A stretch of DNA of 56,474 nt from an uncultured Actinomycetes bacterium. Lineage in GTDB: Bacteria > Actinomycetota > Thermoleophilia > RBG-16-64-13. Shown piece by piece: positions 31,927 through 40,673 of the stretch; position 1 is the stretch's first letter; each line of letters begins with the position of its first letter. The stretch is from the NCBI GenBank assembly GCA_937148845.1, contig CAKZRW010000082.1:1-56474 (forward strand), read 5' to 3'. The position numbers were made by a program, and so were the translations under genes. A model generated the notes under the pieces. The model was not told where the DNA came from, did not search any database, and saw only the letters and a program-made list of their open reading frames with translations.

Positions 31927-33417
31927 TCAAAGCTGCGGCGGGAATGGCGGCAGCTCCGCGAACAGAGGATGACTCTCGGAACCGGGGATGCGCGCCGCTC
32001 GCATGGCCGCAGCCCGGTAGCGTGCCCAGTCGGCTAGTTCAGCGATGGAAAGCTTCTGCGCTTCCAGAGAGCCTTCCGCATGAATGGTGAGAACGTCCTC
32101 ATACGACGACGTCAGGTCGCGGATTAGTTTGGCCATGCGCAGCCGGTATTCGGTGGGCACTCCGGCTTTGCCCGCGAAGTACTTCTCCATGAAGTCGTGA
32201 GTGGCGGGGTTGAAATAGTCCTTGGCCGAGGGCGCCGTGACGATGATGCCGCCGCCGATGTCCTGGATGTACTTGGTGGCCTGATGCCAGTTGTCCGCAA
32301 AGTAGAACTTGCAGATGTTGGCAATCATGGGATTCGGGTAGACCAACTGGGTGCCTTCCTCGGTCACGCAGTGCTCCACCGCCGCCCTTCCTAAGGTCTC
32401 GACTGCCTCGGTGTACATTACGAGCCAAGTCAGCTTCTCGCGAACATGAGGCTTCTTGAGGATGCCGTTGTATTCGGCCATGAGAGCCGCTGCCCCAGTG
32501 AAGAGCTCGAGTTCCATGGCTTTGTATGTCTCGGCACTCAAACGGTGGAAGTTGGCGAACATGTAGGCCACATCGCCAGCGAACTCCCACTCGCCTTTGA
32601 GGAAGATCCGCTCCTTGGGGACGAACACGTTATCGAAGATGATGGTGGCATCGTTGATGTAGACGGACCTGGAGAGAGGATGGTCGAAGAGGTCGGCCTC
32701 CGCAGATATCTCGGGCTGGGCGCAGATCATGGTGATACCCGGAGCATCGAGATTGATGCCGAAGGCCACCGCATAAGCTGCATCCTCCGCCCGCATGGCC
32801 CGGCAGGGTGCGACCAGGATCTCGTTGCAGGCCGGCGCTTGGCTGATGTGGGTCTTGGCACCACTCACCACGATGCCATCCGGCCGCTCCTCAACGATGC
32901 GGACGTAGAAGTCCTTGTGCTGCACTTGCTCAGAAGGCCGCAGGGCGCGGTCTCCCTTGACATCGGTCAGCCCCATAGCAAAGGCCAGATCGTTCTTCTG
33001 TAGGTACTTGCGGTAGGCCTCTACAGCGGCGGCGTAGTCAGTCCCGTACTTGCGGTCCACCCGGCGGGCCACCACAGTGACAGCGTTGAGCCCGTCCTTG
33101 GCCACGAACTTGGCCCCGGTAGGTTTGCCGAAGCAGACGCGCGCCCACAGTTTGACCACCTCGCGCAGACGCAGCAGGTCCTCACGGGTGCGTTGGGGCT
33201 GCAGCGCAAAGCTGACCCGCTCCCCATCCTCGTCAAGGTCGGTGAGAAGCTCCTGATAACGCGGGTCGTTGTTCAGGAGGTAGTCCATGGCCACCCAGTC
33301 ATTGGTTATCTTGCAGACCGGATGGGCCGTGACGTCCGGCACCCGCTCGCCGTTGAAGTAGACCACCCTGCCATCTTTAAGGCTCTCGATATACTGCTCC
33401 GCAGTCTTTAGCGCCAC
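31927..33417 (-). CDS. 4-hydroxybutyryl-CoA dehydratase/HpaB-family flavoprotein lacking the Fe-S ligands
   Basis: A 496-residue protein that follows clostridial 4-hydroxybutyryl-CoA dehydratase closely from TAEQYIESLK through KYGTDY, LTDVKGDR and EDGIVV-like PDGIVVSGAKTH to VFDNVFVP-like FDNVFVPKERIFL and GIIVTAPS. In that enzyme the [4Fe-4S] cluster is held by Cys99, Cys103, His292 and Cys299. Here the aligned residues are Lys103, Lys107, His291 and Tyr298, so all three Cys are gone. The HpaB hydroxylase R-x-P-D-Y motif is also absent. It should bind FAD with an acyl-CoA, but the reaction may differ: flavin-only dehydrogenation, isomerisation or hydroxylation. GTG at 33417 follows AGGGAGAG. 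Promoter and operator at 33464-33513. Confidence 0.85.
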   Translation of the reverse strand: MALKTAEQYIESLKDGRVVYFNGERVPDVTAHPVCKITNDWVAMDYLLNNDPRYQELLTDLDEDGERVSFALQPQRTREDLLRLREVVKLWARVCFGKPTGAKFVAKDGLNAVTVVARRVDRKYGTDYAAAVEAYRKYLQKNDLAFAMGLTDVKGDRALRPSEQVQHKDFYVRIVEERPDGIVVSGAKTHISQAPACNEILVAPCRAMRAEDAAYAVAFGINLDAPGITMICAQPEISAEADLFDHPLSRSVYINDATIIFDNVFVPKERIFLKGEWEFAGDVAYMFANFHRLSAETYKAMELELFTGAAALMAEYNGILKKPHVREKLTWLVMYTEAVETLGRAAVEHCVTEEGTQLVYPNPMIANICKFYFADNWHQATKYIQDIGGGIIVTAPSAKDYFNPATHDFMEKYFAGKAGVPTEYRLRMAKLIRDLTSSYEDVLTIHAEGSLEAQKLSIAELADWARYRAAAMRAARIPGSESHPLFAELPPFPPQL

Positions 33418-33463
33418 CGAAAACTCTCCCTAGTCGCTCATTCGTCCCAAGTGCCCGTGATTG

Positions 33464-33481
33464 ATAGAGCGCTCGCTCTAT
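33464..33481. promoter_or_regulatory. TetR-type operator, copy 1 (ATAGAGCG-CT-CGCTCTAT)
   Basis: Perfect inverted repeat with 8-base arms and a CT spacer, over the expected start of transcription of the dehydratase-like gene. 17 of 18 bases match the element at 46243-46260, and both lie 32 bases from the first base of a TTGACA box. The likely binder is the TetR protein encoded at 43054-43785. Confidence 0.8.
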
Positions 33482-33484
33482 GCC

Positions 33485-33513
33485 ATTCTGGCAGCCCCAG
33501 GTCCCTTTGTCAA
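33485..33513 (-). promoter_or_regulatory. Promoter of the 4-hydroxybutyryl-CoA dehydratase-like gene
   Basis: Minus strand: TTGACA (33513-33508), 17-base spacer, CAGAAT (33490-33485). The -35 overlaps the last codons of the SnoaL-like gene. The operator lies immediately downstream. Confidence 0.6.
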
Positions 33514-34202
33514 CAGTCGTCCAGATCCACATACTCCGGCGGAAGGGGAAGCCCGGAATGGTTGCCGTACCGGCCCCCGTAGGGTTCGTGGAAACTGGTG
33601 GGTTCGTCTGGTGTCGGAGCATCGCTAGGTTGCGCCCCCTGGATCTGGCTGCCCTGGATAACCGGCTCCTCCACCCAGCCTTTGTCGTAGGAGCTACGGA
33701 TCAGCAGATGGGCCCGGAAGTCCCAGAACTTCCACTGACCGTCTTCCTTGACAAAGATGTGGTTGTACTTGATGACCTGCCAGATGGGGATCACCCCCTT
33801 GACTGGATCCAAGAAAGTATTGAGGCCGATGTGGTACCACATGCCCTTGGCCGTCCTCATGTCTTTTTGGATCTGGATCACGGGCGTGGTCAGCTCGTGA
33901 ATAGCGCAGTTGCCCTCATAGTTGTACAGCTTCCCCAGCATGTCCACGAAGACCCGCCGCGCGCCTTCCAGCCCGTGGAACACCCCGCTCTCCACGATCT
34001 CGACCTTGACCCCGGGCGTCTTCTGGGCGAACAGCTCATCGACTATCCTGTCCCAGAAGTGGCCCAGCACCAGGTGGTTGTAACGACCATGCAGGTTGGA
34101 GATCTCGACCCAGTCTCGGGCAATCTGAGCGTTGCGTTCGGCTCTGGCTAGACGCTCGAGTAACTCCTCGTAGCTCGGGAGTCCGGTTGCCTGTTCCACC
34201 AT
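33510..34202 (-). CDS. SnoaL/NTF2-like protein
   Basis: A 230-residue protein with an N-terminal helix (ELLERLARAERNAQIARDWVEISNLHGRYNHLVLGHFWDRI), an NTF2-like cone (IVESGVFHGLEGARRVFVDML...HELTTPVIQIQKDMRTAKGMWYHI...YNHIFVKEDGQWKFWDFRAH), and a Pro/Gly-rich tail of ~50 residues. Such proteins act as cyclases, isomerases or dehydratases, or have no known activity. The ATG at 34202 follows GGAAAGGGG. Last gene of the eleven-gene operon; a second SnoaL-like protein is at 43809-44315. No substrate can be assigned. Confidence 0.75.
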   Translation of the reverse strand: MVEQATGLPSYEELLERLARAERNAQIARDWVEISNLHGRYNHLVLGHFWDRIVDELFAQKTPGVKVEIVESGVFHGLEGARRVFVDMLGKLYNYEGNCAIHELTTPVIQIQKDMRTAKGMWYHIGLNTFLDPVKGVIPIWQVIKYNHIFVKEDGQWKFWDFRAHLLIRSSYDKGWVEEPVIQGSQIQGAQPSDAPTPDEPTSFHEPYGGRYGNHSGLPLPPEYVDLDDC

Positions 34203-34253
34203 CACCTTCCCCTTTCCTCATTCCTCGCAGAATTGGTCACAGCACAGAATCGG

Positions 34254-36365
34254 TCACAAAGCCCGAGCAGTCTGGTATCCAGACCGTATGGCATGAACAA
34301 TCATGCCTGCCTTGTTGCCATCACCGATCAGATACAGCTCGGGGACCTTGCCCTGCAGCTTCTCGTAGAGCTCATGGTTCGGTTGAAGGGGCGCCGTGGG
34401 GATGACCGTGTCAGCCGCGACCATATGTTCCTTGCCCTCTTGGTCCCTGAAGACCACTCCTTTCTCGGTCACCCGGATGTCTCTGGCTCCCGCGACGATC
34501 TCGACCCCCCTCTTGCTGAACCACTCCAGGGCCAGACCCAGTCGAAAGTCGAGCATCCCCTCACCGACAGTGTCCGAAGACTCGACCAGGGTGACCTTCC
34601 TGCCTCTTTTCACGAGGAACTCAGCGACCTCCATCCCGTGCAGTCCCGCTCCCAGGACCACCACCTTGTTGCCCACGGGCAGGTAGTAATGGGTAGCCCG
34701 ACCTAGGAATCGCGGCCCGAACAGCCGGAGATAGGGCTTGACGCGTCGGTGCAGCTCGGGGGTGGTCAGTACCTTGGCTCTTGCCTTATTGGTGGCCTCG
34801 ACTTCGGGGGCGGTAAGCACACCCCCGGTAGCCAGGATGACTACATCGGGCTTCATCTCTTCGAGCAGACGGGGGGTGGCTTCGGTCCGTAGCCGGACTT
34901 TCACGCCTGTGCTTTGCAGTTGCCTCTCCAGGTAACGGACAAGGGCAGGTAGATCCTCTAGCTCGGTGCCTTTGATCAGAGCGGCCAGCGGCAAGAGACC
35001 CCCCAACCGCGAGCTCTTCTCAAGCAGGGTGACCTCATGCCCGCGTAGGGCGGCGACCCGGGCCGCTTCCATTCCCGAGGGACCTCCGCCGACGACCACC
35101 ACCTTCTTCTTCTTGGTAAGCTCCGGGAGTCGGTAGCGCCCGAAACCGACCGCAGCGTTCAATCGGCAGTGCCTTAGGAAGCCTTCCGACTGGTCCAGGC
35201 AGGTGCCGCAGCGTGTGCACGGCGCGATGTCTTCGGGTCTGCCTTCGCGCAGCTTGTTGGGAAGTTCGGGGTCGCAGATGAGGGGACGGTTCATGCCGAT
35301 GAAATCGGCCTTGCCCTCGCGCAGGGCTTTCTCGCCCTCTTCGGGAGTCACATAGCCGATTAGAATGACCGGGACCTTGAACAGCCTGCGGGCCTCCTCG
35401 GTCATCAAGCGCATGGCCGACCGACCCCGCTTCTTGGCGTAGTACTGGGGTGGCATCTTGTCCAGGGGCACCTGGGCATCGGGGAAGAACAGGTAGTCGG
35501 GGAGAAAGCCGGGCACATGCAGGCCCAGCCAGTGACTCCGGATCATGAGGGCGTCGGCCCCTGCTTCGACAGCGTACTTCATGTAGAGCAGCGCCAGCTC
35601 ATGGGTGAGACAGTTCTTGTCGTCGACCCCGATCGGGTATCCAGTCTCAAAGCCGTTGAGACACACCACGATGGGGAAGTCTGTCCCACAACGCTCTTTG
35701 ATCCCGGTGATGATCTCCACCAGGAACCGCGCCCGCTTCTCGGGAGTCCCGCCGTACTCGTCCTCGCGGCGATTCCAGAAGGGCGATAAGAAGTTGTGGA
35801 CTATATGACTGCTACCGGCATTGATATCCACCCCGTCGAAACCGGCCTTCTTGGCCCGTTCGGCAGCGTCGACGTACTTGCGGACGATCTCCTTTATCTC
35901 GGGAACAGTGAGGGGACGGATCACATCGCGGTGAAAGTCCCCGGGGGTGGGGATGTTCACGGCCGAGGCCCCGATCGGCGGTCCCTCAAAGGTGGGGGGC
36001 GCGTTGTTGAAGAGCGGGTTCTGCCAAGGCCCGTCGTGCTCCATCTGCATGAAGACCGGGCAGTCGTAGCCGTGGACGAGGTCCACCAGCTCTTTGATGC
36101 CAGGGATGAAGCGATCGTCATCCATGCGGTAGCGTTCCCGCCATCGACAGCCTTGGGGATAGTCGATGGTAGGGGCTTCGACCGAGATGATGCCCACGCC
36201 CCCCTTGGCGAGCGCCTCGTAGAAGCCGAGGGTGTTCTCGTTCATGGTCGTCTCGGTGTCGGAGAACGACATCATGCCGGCAGCCGACTTGTAGATGCGG
36301 TTGCGGGTCGTCACTTTGCCTATGCGGCCTGGCTCAAGGAGCCTCGGGAAACGTTTCCTAGCCAT
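34254..36365 (-). CDS. NADH:flavin oxidoreductase/2,4-dienoyl-CoA reductase family (FMN, 4Fe-4S, FAD)
   Basis: A 703-residue three-cofactor reductase. N-terminal old-yellow-enzyme TIM barrel (PGRIGKVTTRNRIYKSA; SSHIVHNFLSPFWNRREDEYGGT), linker Cys set CTRCGTC...C for one [4Fe-4S], and C-terminal FAD/NAD(P) domain (VVVVGGGPSGMEAARVAALRGHEVTLLEK; VVVLGAGLHGMEVAEFL). Length is that of FadH-type dienoyl-CoA reductases, which reduce a conjugated C=C. In this family a His or Tyr protonates the substrate; the usual HGAHGYL is SSHIVHNFL here. The ATG at 36365 follows AAGGAAGG. Between 3-hydroxyacyl-CoA dehydrogenase and SnoaL genes; reduction of an unsaturated ring or acyl intermediate is likely. Confidence 0.88.
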   Translation of the reverse strand: MARKRFPRLLEPGRIGKVTTRNRIYKSAAGMMSFSDTETTMNENTLGFYEALAKGGVGIISVEAPTIDYPQGCRWRERYRMDDDRFIPGIKELVDLVHGYDCPVFMQMEHDGPWQNPLFNNAPPTFEGPPIGASAVNIPTPGDFHRDVIRPLTVPEIKEIVRKYVDAAERAKKAGFDGVDINAGSSHIVHNFLSPFWNRREDEYGGTPEKRARFLVEIITGIKERCGTDFPIVVCLNGFETGYPIGVDDKNCLTHELALLYMKYAVEAGADALMIRSHWLGLHVPGFLPDYLFFPDAQVPLDKMPPQYYAKKRGRSAMRLMTEEARRLFKVPVILIGYVTPEEGEKALREGKADFIGMNRPLICDPELPNKLREGRPEDIAPCTRCGTCLDQSEGFLRHCRLNAAVGFGRYRLPELTKKKKVVVVGGGPSGMEAARVAALRGHEVTLLEKSSRLGGLLPLAALIKGTELEDLPALVRYLERQLQSTGVKVRLRTEATPRLLEEMKPDVVILATGGVLTAPEVEATNKARAKVLTTPELHRRVKPYLRLFGPRFLGRATHYYLPVGNKVVVLGAGLHGMEVAEFLVKRGRKVTLVESSDTVGEGMLDFRLGLALEWFSKRGVEIVAGARDIRVTEKGVVFRDQEGKEHMVAADTVIPTAPLQPNHELYEKLQGKVPELYLIGDGNKAGMIVHAIRSGYQTARAL

Positions 36366-36379
36366 CAAGTCCTTCCTTA

Positions 36380-37321
36380 TCACACCGGCTCGAACGCACC
36401 CAGGGAGCGTAGATGATCGAGCATCTTGAGGTACAGAGCGTCACGCCTCGCTAGAACCTCCGTCTCGCTCCGCCCTTGGTAGTCGTAGATCCCTCGCCCG
36501 GCCTTTACTCCCACCGACCCCTGTTCCACGAGCGCCTGCACGAACGTGTACACCTTGTCTACGTTCTTCTGATAGGCGAGCAGCATGTCCAGCCCCTGGA
36601 AGTCAAAGGTCTGCATCACCCCCACCACAGGGAGCCGTACACCCAAGGAAGCCTTGACGGCCTGGTCGATATCGGCGGGATCGACCAGGCCTTCTTCGAT
36701 CATGTCCATGGCCGTCTCCCCTATGGCCCGCTGTATGCGGTTGACGATGAAGCCAGGAGCGAACCTCTTCATGACCACAGGAGATTTGCCGCAAGCCTGC
36801 ATGAGAGCCACGGTCAAAGACAGCGCCTCCGCAGCCGTGCCCGGGCCAGGGACCACCTCTACCAAGGGGATGATGTGGGCTGGCGTAAAGAAGTGGGCGC
36901 ACAGACTGCGCCTCTGGATGCTCTCGGGAAGAAGCTCGAAGATGTTCAGACTGGAAGTGTTACTGGCAAGGATGGTGCGCTCCGGGCAAAGCTCAGCCAA
37001 CTGCGAAAACAGCTCACGCTTTGCTTCCTTGTCTTCTACAATGCTTTCCAGCACGAAGTCAGCCTCGTCGGCGGCCGCGGTGAGCGACTGAGTCGCGTCG
37101 ATGCGAGCCGAGACGGTCTCCACTTCTTCCGCTGCGATGGTTCTATGCGCCGCCAGGGTGACAAGCGCAGAGTCCATGACCTGCCTGGCTCGGGTCAGCG
37201 TCTCCCTCTTACGCGAATAAATGCTCACGGGGTAGCCCGCCAGCGCGAAGACCAAGGCCAGGCCCGGTCCCATCGTCCCCGCTCCAAACACCGCGATCTT
37301 CTTGACGTCTCTCAGCTCCAC
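36380..37321 (-). CDS. 3-hydroxyacyl-CoA dehydrogenase (second stand-alone copy)
   Basis: A 313-residue NAD-dependent dehydrogenase: VKKIAVFGAGTMGPGLALVFA, SNTSSLNI, catalytic His in CAHFFTPAHIIPLVEV, PGFIVNRIQRA, and the KAGRGIYDYQG end. The GTG at 37321 has AAGGAGG at 6 bases; the longer frame from 37369 lacks one. Paralogue of 13049-14008. It belongs to the eleven-gene operon, which also has the FadN-like fusion with its own dehydrogenase domain, so two different 3-hydroxyacyl intermediates are implied. Confidence 0.9.
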   Translation of the reverse strand: MELRDVKKIAVFGAGTMGPGLALVFALAGYPVSIYSRKRETLTRARQVMDSALVTLAAHRTIAAEEVETVSARIDATQSLTAAADEADFVLESIVEDKEAKRELFSQLAELCPERTILASNTSSLNIFELLPESIQRRSLCAHFFTPAHIIPLVEVVPGPGTAAEALSLTVALMQACGKSPVVMKRFAPGFIVNRIQRAIGETAMDMIEEGLVDPADIDQAVKASLGVRLPVVGVMQTFDFQGLDMLLAYQKNVDKVYTFVQALVEQGSVGVKAGRGIYDYQGRSETEVLARRDALYLKMLDHLRSLGAFEPV

Positions 37322-37400
37322 CGGCGCCCTCCTTGCCGCTTCGACATCAGTCTTGTTTCGACCTCTCACCGCCCCGACAGCAGTCCGTCACAGCCCCCCG

Positions 37401-38177
37401 CTATGCGAAACAGGTCCGGCCGCCATCGACGTACACCACCTGGCCGGTGACGTAGTCGGAAGCAGCCGAGGCCAAGTACACGCAGGTGCCGATGAGCTCC
37501 TCGGGCTCCGCCACCCGGCCCAGCGGGTGAAGCGCAGTCGCACCAGCCAGGACCTCGGGAGGCAGAGCCGCCCGCATTCCCGGGGTGAAGATCACCGATG
37601 GCCCGATCGCGTTGACGTTGATGCCGTATTTAGCCCATTCGTAGGCAAGCATGCGGGTGATGTTGCTGACCGCCGCCTTGCTGCCGCAGTAACCGACGTT
37701 GCCCGCCAGCGGGACTCCCCGGTCGCCGGCCACCGAGGAGATGTTGATGATCTTGCCTTTCTTGTTGCCCAGCATGACTTTGCCGAACTCCCGGCAGGTG
37801 AGCATCACACTCTTCACGTTGTTGGCAAAGAGCGTGTCCCAGTCAGCCAGCGGGAAGCTTTCGAAAGGCTGCTTGATGTTCTGACCCTGAGCGTTGACAA
37901 GGATGTCCACGGTCCCCAGAGCCTCTACGATGGTCTTCACTCCAGCGGCCACGCTCTCCTCGTCGGTGGCATCCATCTGGAAGGCTTCTACCCGGGTGTG
38001 GACCTCGGGGTCAGCCGCGATCTCAGCGGCCACCTCTTTGAGCTTCTCCAGGTTACGGCTGGCGAGAGCGACCATGGCCCCCTGGCGAGCCAACCCCAGA
38101 GCCAGAGCCCTACCGATCCCGCCCCCACCACCTACTACCACCGCGACTTTGCCGTCCAGTCTGAAAAGATCTGCCAT
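37401..38177 (-). CDS. SDR family NAD(P)-dependent oxidoreductase
   Basis: A 258-residue classical SDR with intact motifs: VVVGGGGGIGRALALG, NAQG, catalytic Ser in NISSVAGDRG, YCGSK, and C-terminal YVTGQVVYVDGG. The residue pattern ASRN after beta-2 fits NADPH, or either cofactor. The ATG at 38177 follows GTGAGGCG. It is 29 bases downstream of the M24-family gene in the eleven-gene operon. A likely role is oxidation or reduction of a ring or side-chain hydroxyl. Confidence 0.88.
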   Translation of the reverse strand: MADLFRLDGKVAVVVGGGGGIGRALALGLARQGAMVALASRNLEKLKEVAAEIAADPEVHTRVEAFQMDATDEESVAAGVKTIVEALGTVDILVNAQGQNIKQPFESFPLADWDTLFANNVKSVMLTCREFGKVMLGNKKGKIINISSVAGDRGVPLAGNVGYCGSKAAVSNITRMLAYEWAKYGINVNAIGPSVIFTPGMRAALPPEVLAGATALHPLGRVAEPEELIGTCVYLASAASDYVTGQVVYVDGGRTCFA

Positions 38178-38206
38178 GATCGCCTCACTTCCCCGCAGGG
38201 TGCACC

Positions 38207-39451
38207 TTATCTATAAGGCCGCCAGCACTCCATCAGTTCATCTATGGGCCACAAGCTCAGCCGCTCGTAGCCGTCCTTGGTCACTAGGATGTTCTCCTCC
38301 AGCCGCACCCCGTGCTTGCCGCCCTTGCGCCCGGCGTACGTCTCGATGGCGAGCACCATACCGGCGCGGAAAGTCTGCTCGGGCACTCCGGCCACCTGGT
38401 TCATGCGGTTGAAGAAGGGCCGGTCGTGCAGGCTGAGCCCCAGACCGTGCCCGATGGCGTAGGGACCGACTTCAGCCCAGGTCTTGTAGCCCCAGTACTC
38501 GGGGCTGTCCGGCCACTTGTCGAGAAGCTGCCAGTCAGTAGACCCATCCTTGATAGTGTTGATAGCGTCGTAGAGCATGGCCCGGCACTCTTCGTAGAGG
38601 TCCTTCTGCTCCTGGCTGGCCTTGCCGCAACAGAAGGTCCGATAGATGCAGGACTTGTAACCCTGATAGGAAGCCCCATCCACATCGACGTAGATGAGGT
38701 CGCCCACCTGGATGGGCTTGTCAGTGAACGACCAACCATAGGGATTAGTGTTCGAGCCGGAGCAGCACACCAGGTCTTCGGTGTGGTCCACTCCTTCCTC
38801 ATAGAGGGCCTTTAGGCCGATGGCCACCAGGTCGCACTCTCGGATGCCGGGCCGGATGGCGTCAGCGATGGCGGCAAAGGCCTTCTCGGAGTTGGCGCAG
38901 GTGATGCGCATGAGCTCGATCTCGTCCTGCGTCTTGATCATGCGCGCGATGTCCATGGTGGGTTTCGCGTGCACTACCTCCACCCCGCGCTTCTTGAAAG
39001 CCTCGGCATAGATGTAGGACAAGGTAGTGCCATCGATGCCCAGAGGCTCTTTCTCTACGCCATACTGCACCATGAAATCGAAGATCTGGTCTACCACTCT
39101 CTGCACGACCGGGTCATCTGGGGTAAAAGCCGCGATCTTGGCGATGCCGGCAGGCGGATGGATGCGGCCCTCCATCCAGGGCATCTTCTCGATCAGACTC
39201 TCCTGGTTGTTGCCACCTACCAGATGAGGCTGGCCGTTGCGCGCACAGAAAACGAACTGGGCTTCCAGCGGCCGGTTGGGGGTGGTGATGTAGTAACCGG
39301 TGAGATAGCGGACATTGGCCTCGTCCCAGGTCACGATACTTCCCAGACCGTCTTTGTTCATTTGGTCTTGGGCCCGCTGCAGCCTCTCCACCCGCAGACG
39401 AGGGTAGTTGACCCGCTCCTCGTAGTCGACCGCGTACTTGCCGAGAACCAT
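38207..39451 (-). CDS. M24 (creatinase/Xaa-Pro peptidase/DddP-fold) protein with altered metal site
   Basis: A 414-residue pita-bread fold protein with a creatinase-type N-terminal domain (RLQRAQDQMNKDGLGSIV...VRYLTGYY) and an M24 C-terminal domain. Metal-site positions: Asp256 and Asp258 (YVDVDG), Cys268 where the second metal Asp is usual (GYKSCIYRTF instead of GY-x2-D-x3-RTF), His335 (AIGHGLGLSLHDRP), Glu370 (VLAIET), Glu385 (VRLEENI). So one ligand is changed while the others remain. Non-peptidase relatives include creatinase and the DMSP lyase DddP. The ATG at 39451 follows AAGGAGG. In a CoA-pathway operon it is more likely a C-N or C-S lyase/hydrolase than a peptidase. Confidence 0.85.
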   Translation of the reverse strand: MVLGKYAVDYEERVNYPRLRVERLQRAQDQMNKDGLGSIVTWDEANVRYLTGYYITTPNRPLEAQFVFCARNGQPHLVGGNNQESLIEKMPWMEGRIHPPAGIAKIAAFTPDDPVVQRVVDQIFDFMVQYGVEKEPLGIDGTTLSYIYAEAFKKRGVEVVHAKPTMDIARMIKTQDEIELMRITCANSEKAFAAIADAIRPGIRECDLVAIGLKALYEEGVDHTEDLVCCSGSNTNPYGWSFTDKPIQVGDLIYVDVDGASYQGYKSCIYRTFCCGKASQEQKDLYEECRAMLYDAINTIKDGSTDWQLLDKWPDSPEYWGYKTWAEVGPYAIGHGLGLSLHDRPFFNRMNQVAGVPEQTFRAGMVLAIETYAGRKGGKHGVRLEENILVTKDGYERLSLWPIDELMECWRPYR

Positions 39452-39461
39452 AGTCCCTCCT

Positions 39462-40640
39462 TCACAGTCTTTCAAAGATGCCGGCAACCCCGATGCCACC
39501 GGCCACACACATGCTGACGAGGCCATAACGACACCGCCGTTTCTCCATCTCGTGGAGCAAGGTAGCAGTGAGTTTGGCCCCAGTAGCCCCCAAGGGATGT
39601 CCTAGCGCGATGGCTCCGCCGTTGACATTGGTCTTGGCCGGGTCGAGCCCCAGATGGCGGATGACATACACGGCCTGGCTGGCAAAAGCTTCATTGAGTT
39701 CGACCAGGTCCAGGTCATCTACCGAAAGTCCTGCCAGTTTGAGAGCTTTGGGGATAGCCACCACCGGTCCGATGCCCATCACCCCCGGGTCGACACCACC
39801 GGCAGCGAAGGCTACGCAACGAGCAAGGGGCTCTAGACCCAGCTTGGCCGCCTTCTCCGCCGACATGAGGATGGTCATAGCCGCTCCATCGCTGGTCTGC
39901 GAGGAGTTCCCCGCTGTGACCGTGCCGTTCTTGCGGAACACGGGTTTGAGTTTGGCCAAGACTTCCATGGTGGTCCCCCGTCGCGGCCCCTCGTCCACCG
40001 TGACCAGGGTTGTCTCCTCGACGATGGCGCCATCCGGACCGGGCCCGCGGTGGGTGACCGGCACCGGCACGATCTCATCACAGAAGCGCCCGGAATCGAT
40101 AGCGGCCAGAGCGCGGGCGTGGCTTTGCACCGCGAAAGCGTCCTGTTCCTCGCGGGTCACACCGAAGCGTTCGGCCACGTTCTCGGCGGTCAGCCCCATG
40201 CTTAGAAAAGCATCGGGACTGGCGTCCATGATGGCCGAGTGGAACATGGGCTTGTTACCGCCACCCGGCACCCGCGACATCGATTCCACCCCGCCGGCGA
40301 ACATCACTTCTGCCATGCCCGACATGATGGCCTGGGCGGCGAAGGCGATGGCCTGCAGCCCCGAGGAGCAGAAGCGGTTGATGGTGACCCCCGGGACCTC
40401 CAGCGGCAAGCCTGCCTGGAGCCAGGCGTTCCGCCCGATGTTGAGACCCTGTTCTGCCTCCGGGAAGGCGCAGCCCATTATCACATCATCGACCTCAGCC
40501 GGGTCGAGGGCCGGCACCCGCTCAAGCGCAGCCCTGATCACCAAGGTGGCGAGATCTTCCGGACGGGTGGTCCGGAACACACCCCGAGGCGCTTTGCCCA
40601 CCGGGGTACGGACGGCGCTCACTATCACTGCTTCCTTCAT
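39462..40640 (-). CDS. Acetyl-CoA C-acyltransferase (thiolase)
   Basis: A 392-residue thiolase, cleaving 3-ketoacyl-CoA to acetyl-CoA and a shortened acyl-CoA. Acyl-accepting Cys91 (NRFCSSGLQAI), GGVESMSRVP, catalytic His in NVNGGAIALGHPLGATG and second Cys in CVAGGIGVA. Length typical of FadA. The ATG follows AAGGAGA. It is 33 bases after the FadN-like gene, the usual fadN-fadA order, and 10 bases before the M24 gene. Confidence 0.95.
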   Translation of the reverse strand: MKEAVIVSAVRTPVGKAPRGVFRTTRPEDLATLVIRAALERVPALDPAEVDDVIMGCAFPEAEQGLNIGRNAWLQAGLPLEVPGVTINRFCSSGLQAIAFAAQAIMSGMAEVMFAGGVESMSRVPGGGNKPMFHSAIMDASPDAFLSMGLTAENVAERFGVTREEQDAFAVQSHARALAAIDSGRFCDEIVPVPVTHRGPGPDGAIVEETTLVTVDEGPRRGTTMEVLAKLKPVFRKNGTVTAGNSSQTSDGAAMTILMSAEKAAKLGLEPLARCVAFAAGGVDPGVMGIGPVVAIPKALKLAGLSVDDLDLVELNEAFASQAVYVIRHLGLDPAKTNVNGGAIALGHPLGATGAKLTATLLHEMEKRRCRYGLVSMCVAGGIGVAGIFERL

Positions 40641-40673
40641 GCACTGTCTCCTTGCTCGTGCAGTCCGCGTCGA

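Noticed and set aside
31927-33417. Calling this gene 4-hydroxyphenylacetate 3-monooxygenase or 4-hydroxybutyryl-CoA dehydratase
   Set aside because: The Fe-S ligands of the dehydratase and the R-x-P-D-Y motif of the hydroxylase are both missing, so neither activity can be asserted.
38207-39451. Annotation as Xaa-Pro aminopeptidase
   Set aside because: A metal-binding Asp is replaced by Cys and the gene lies in a CoA-pathway operon.
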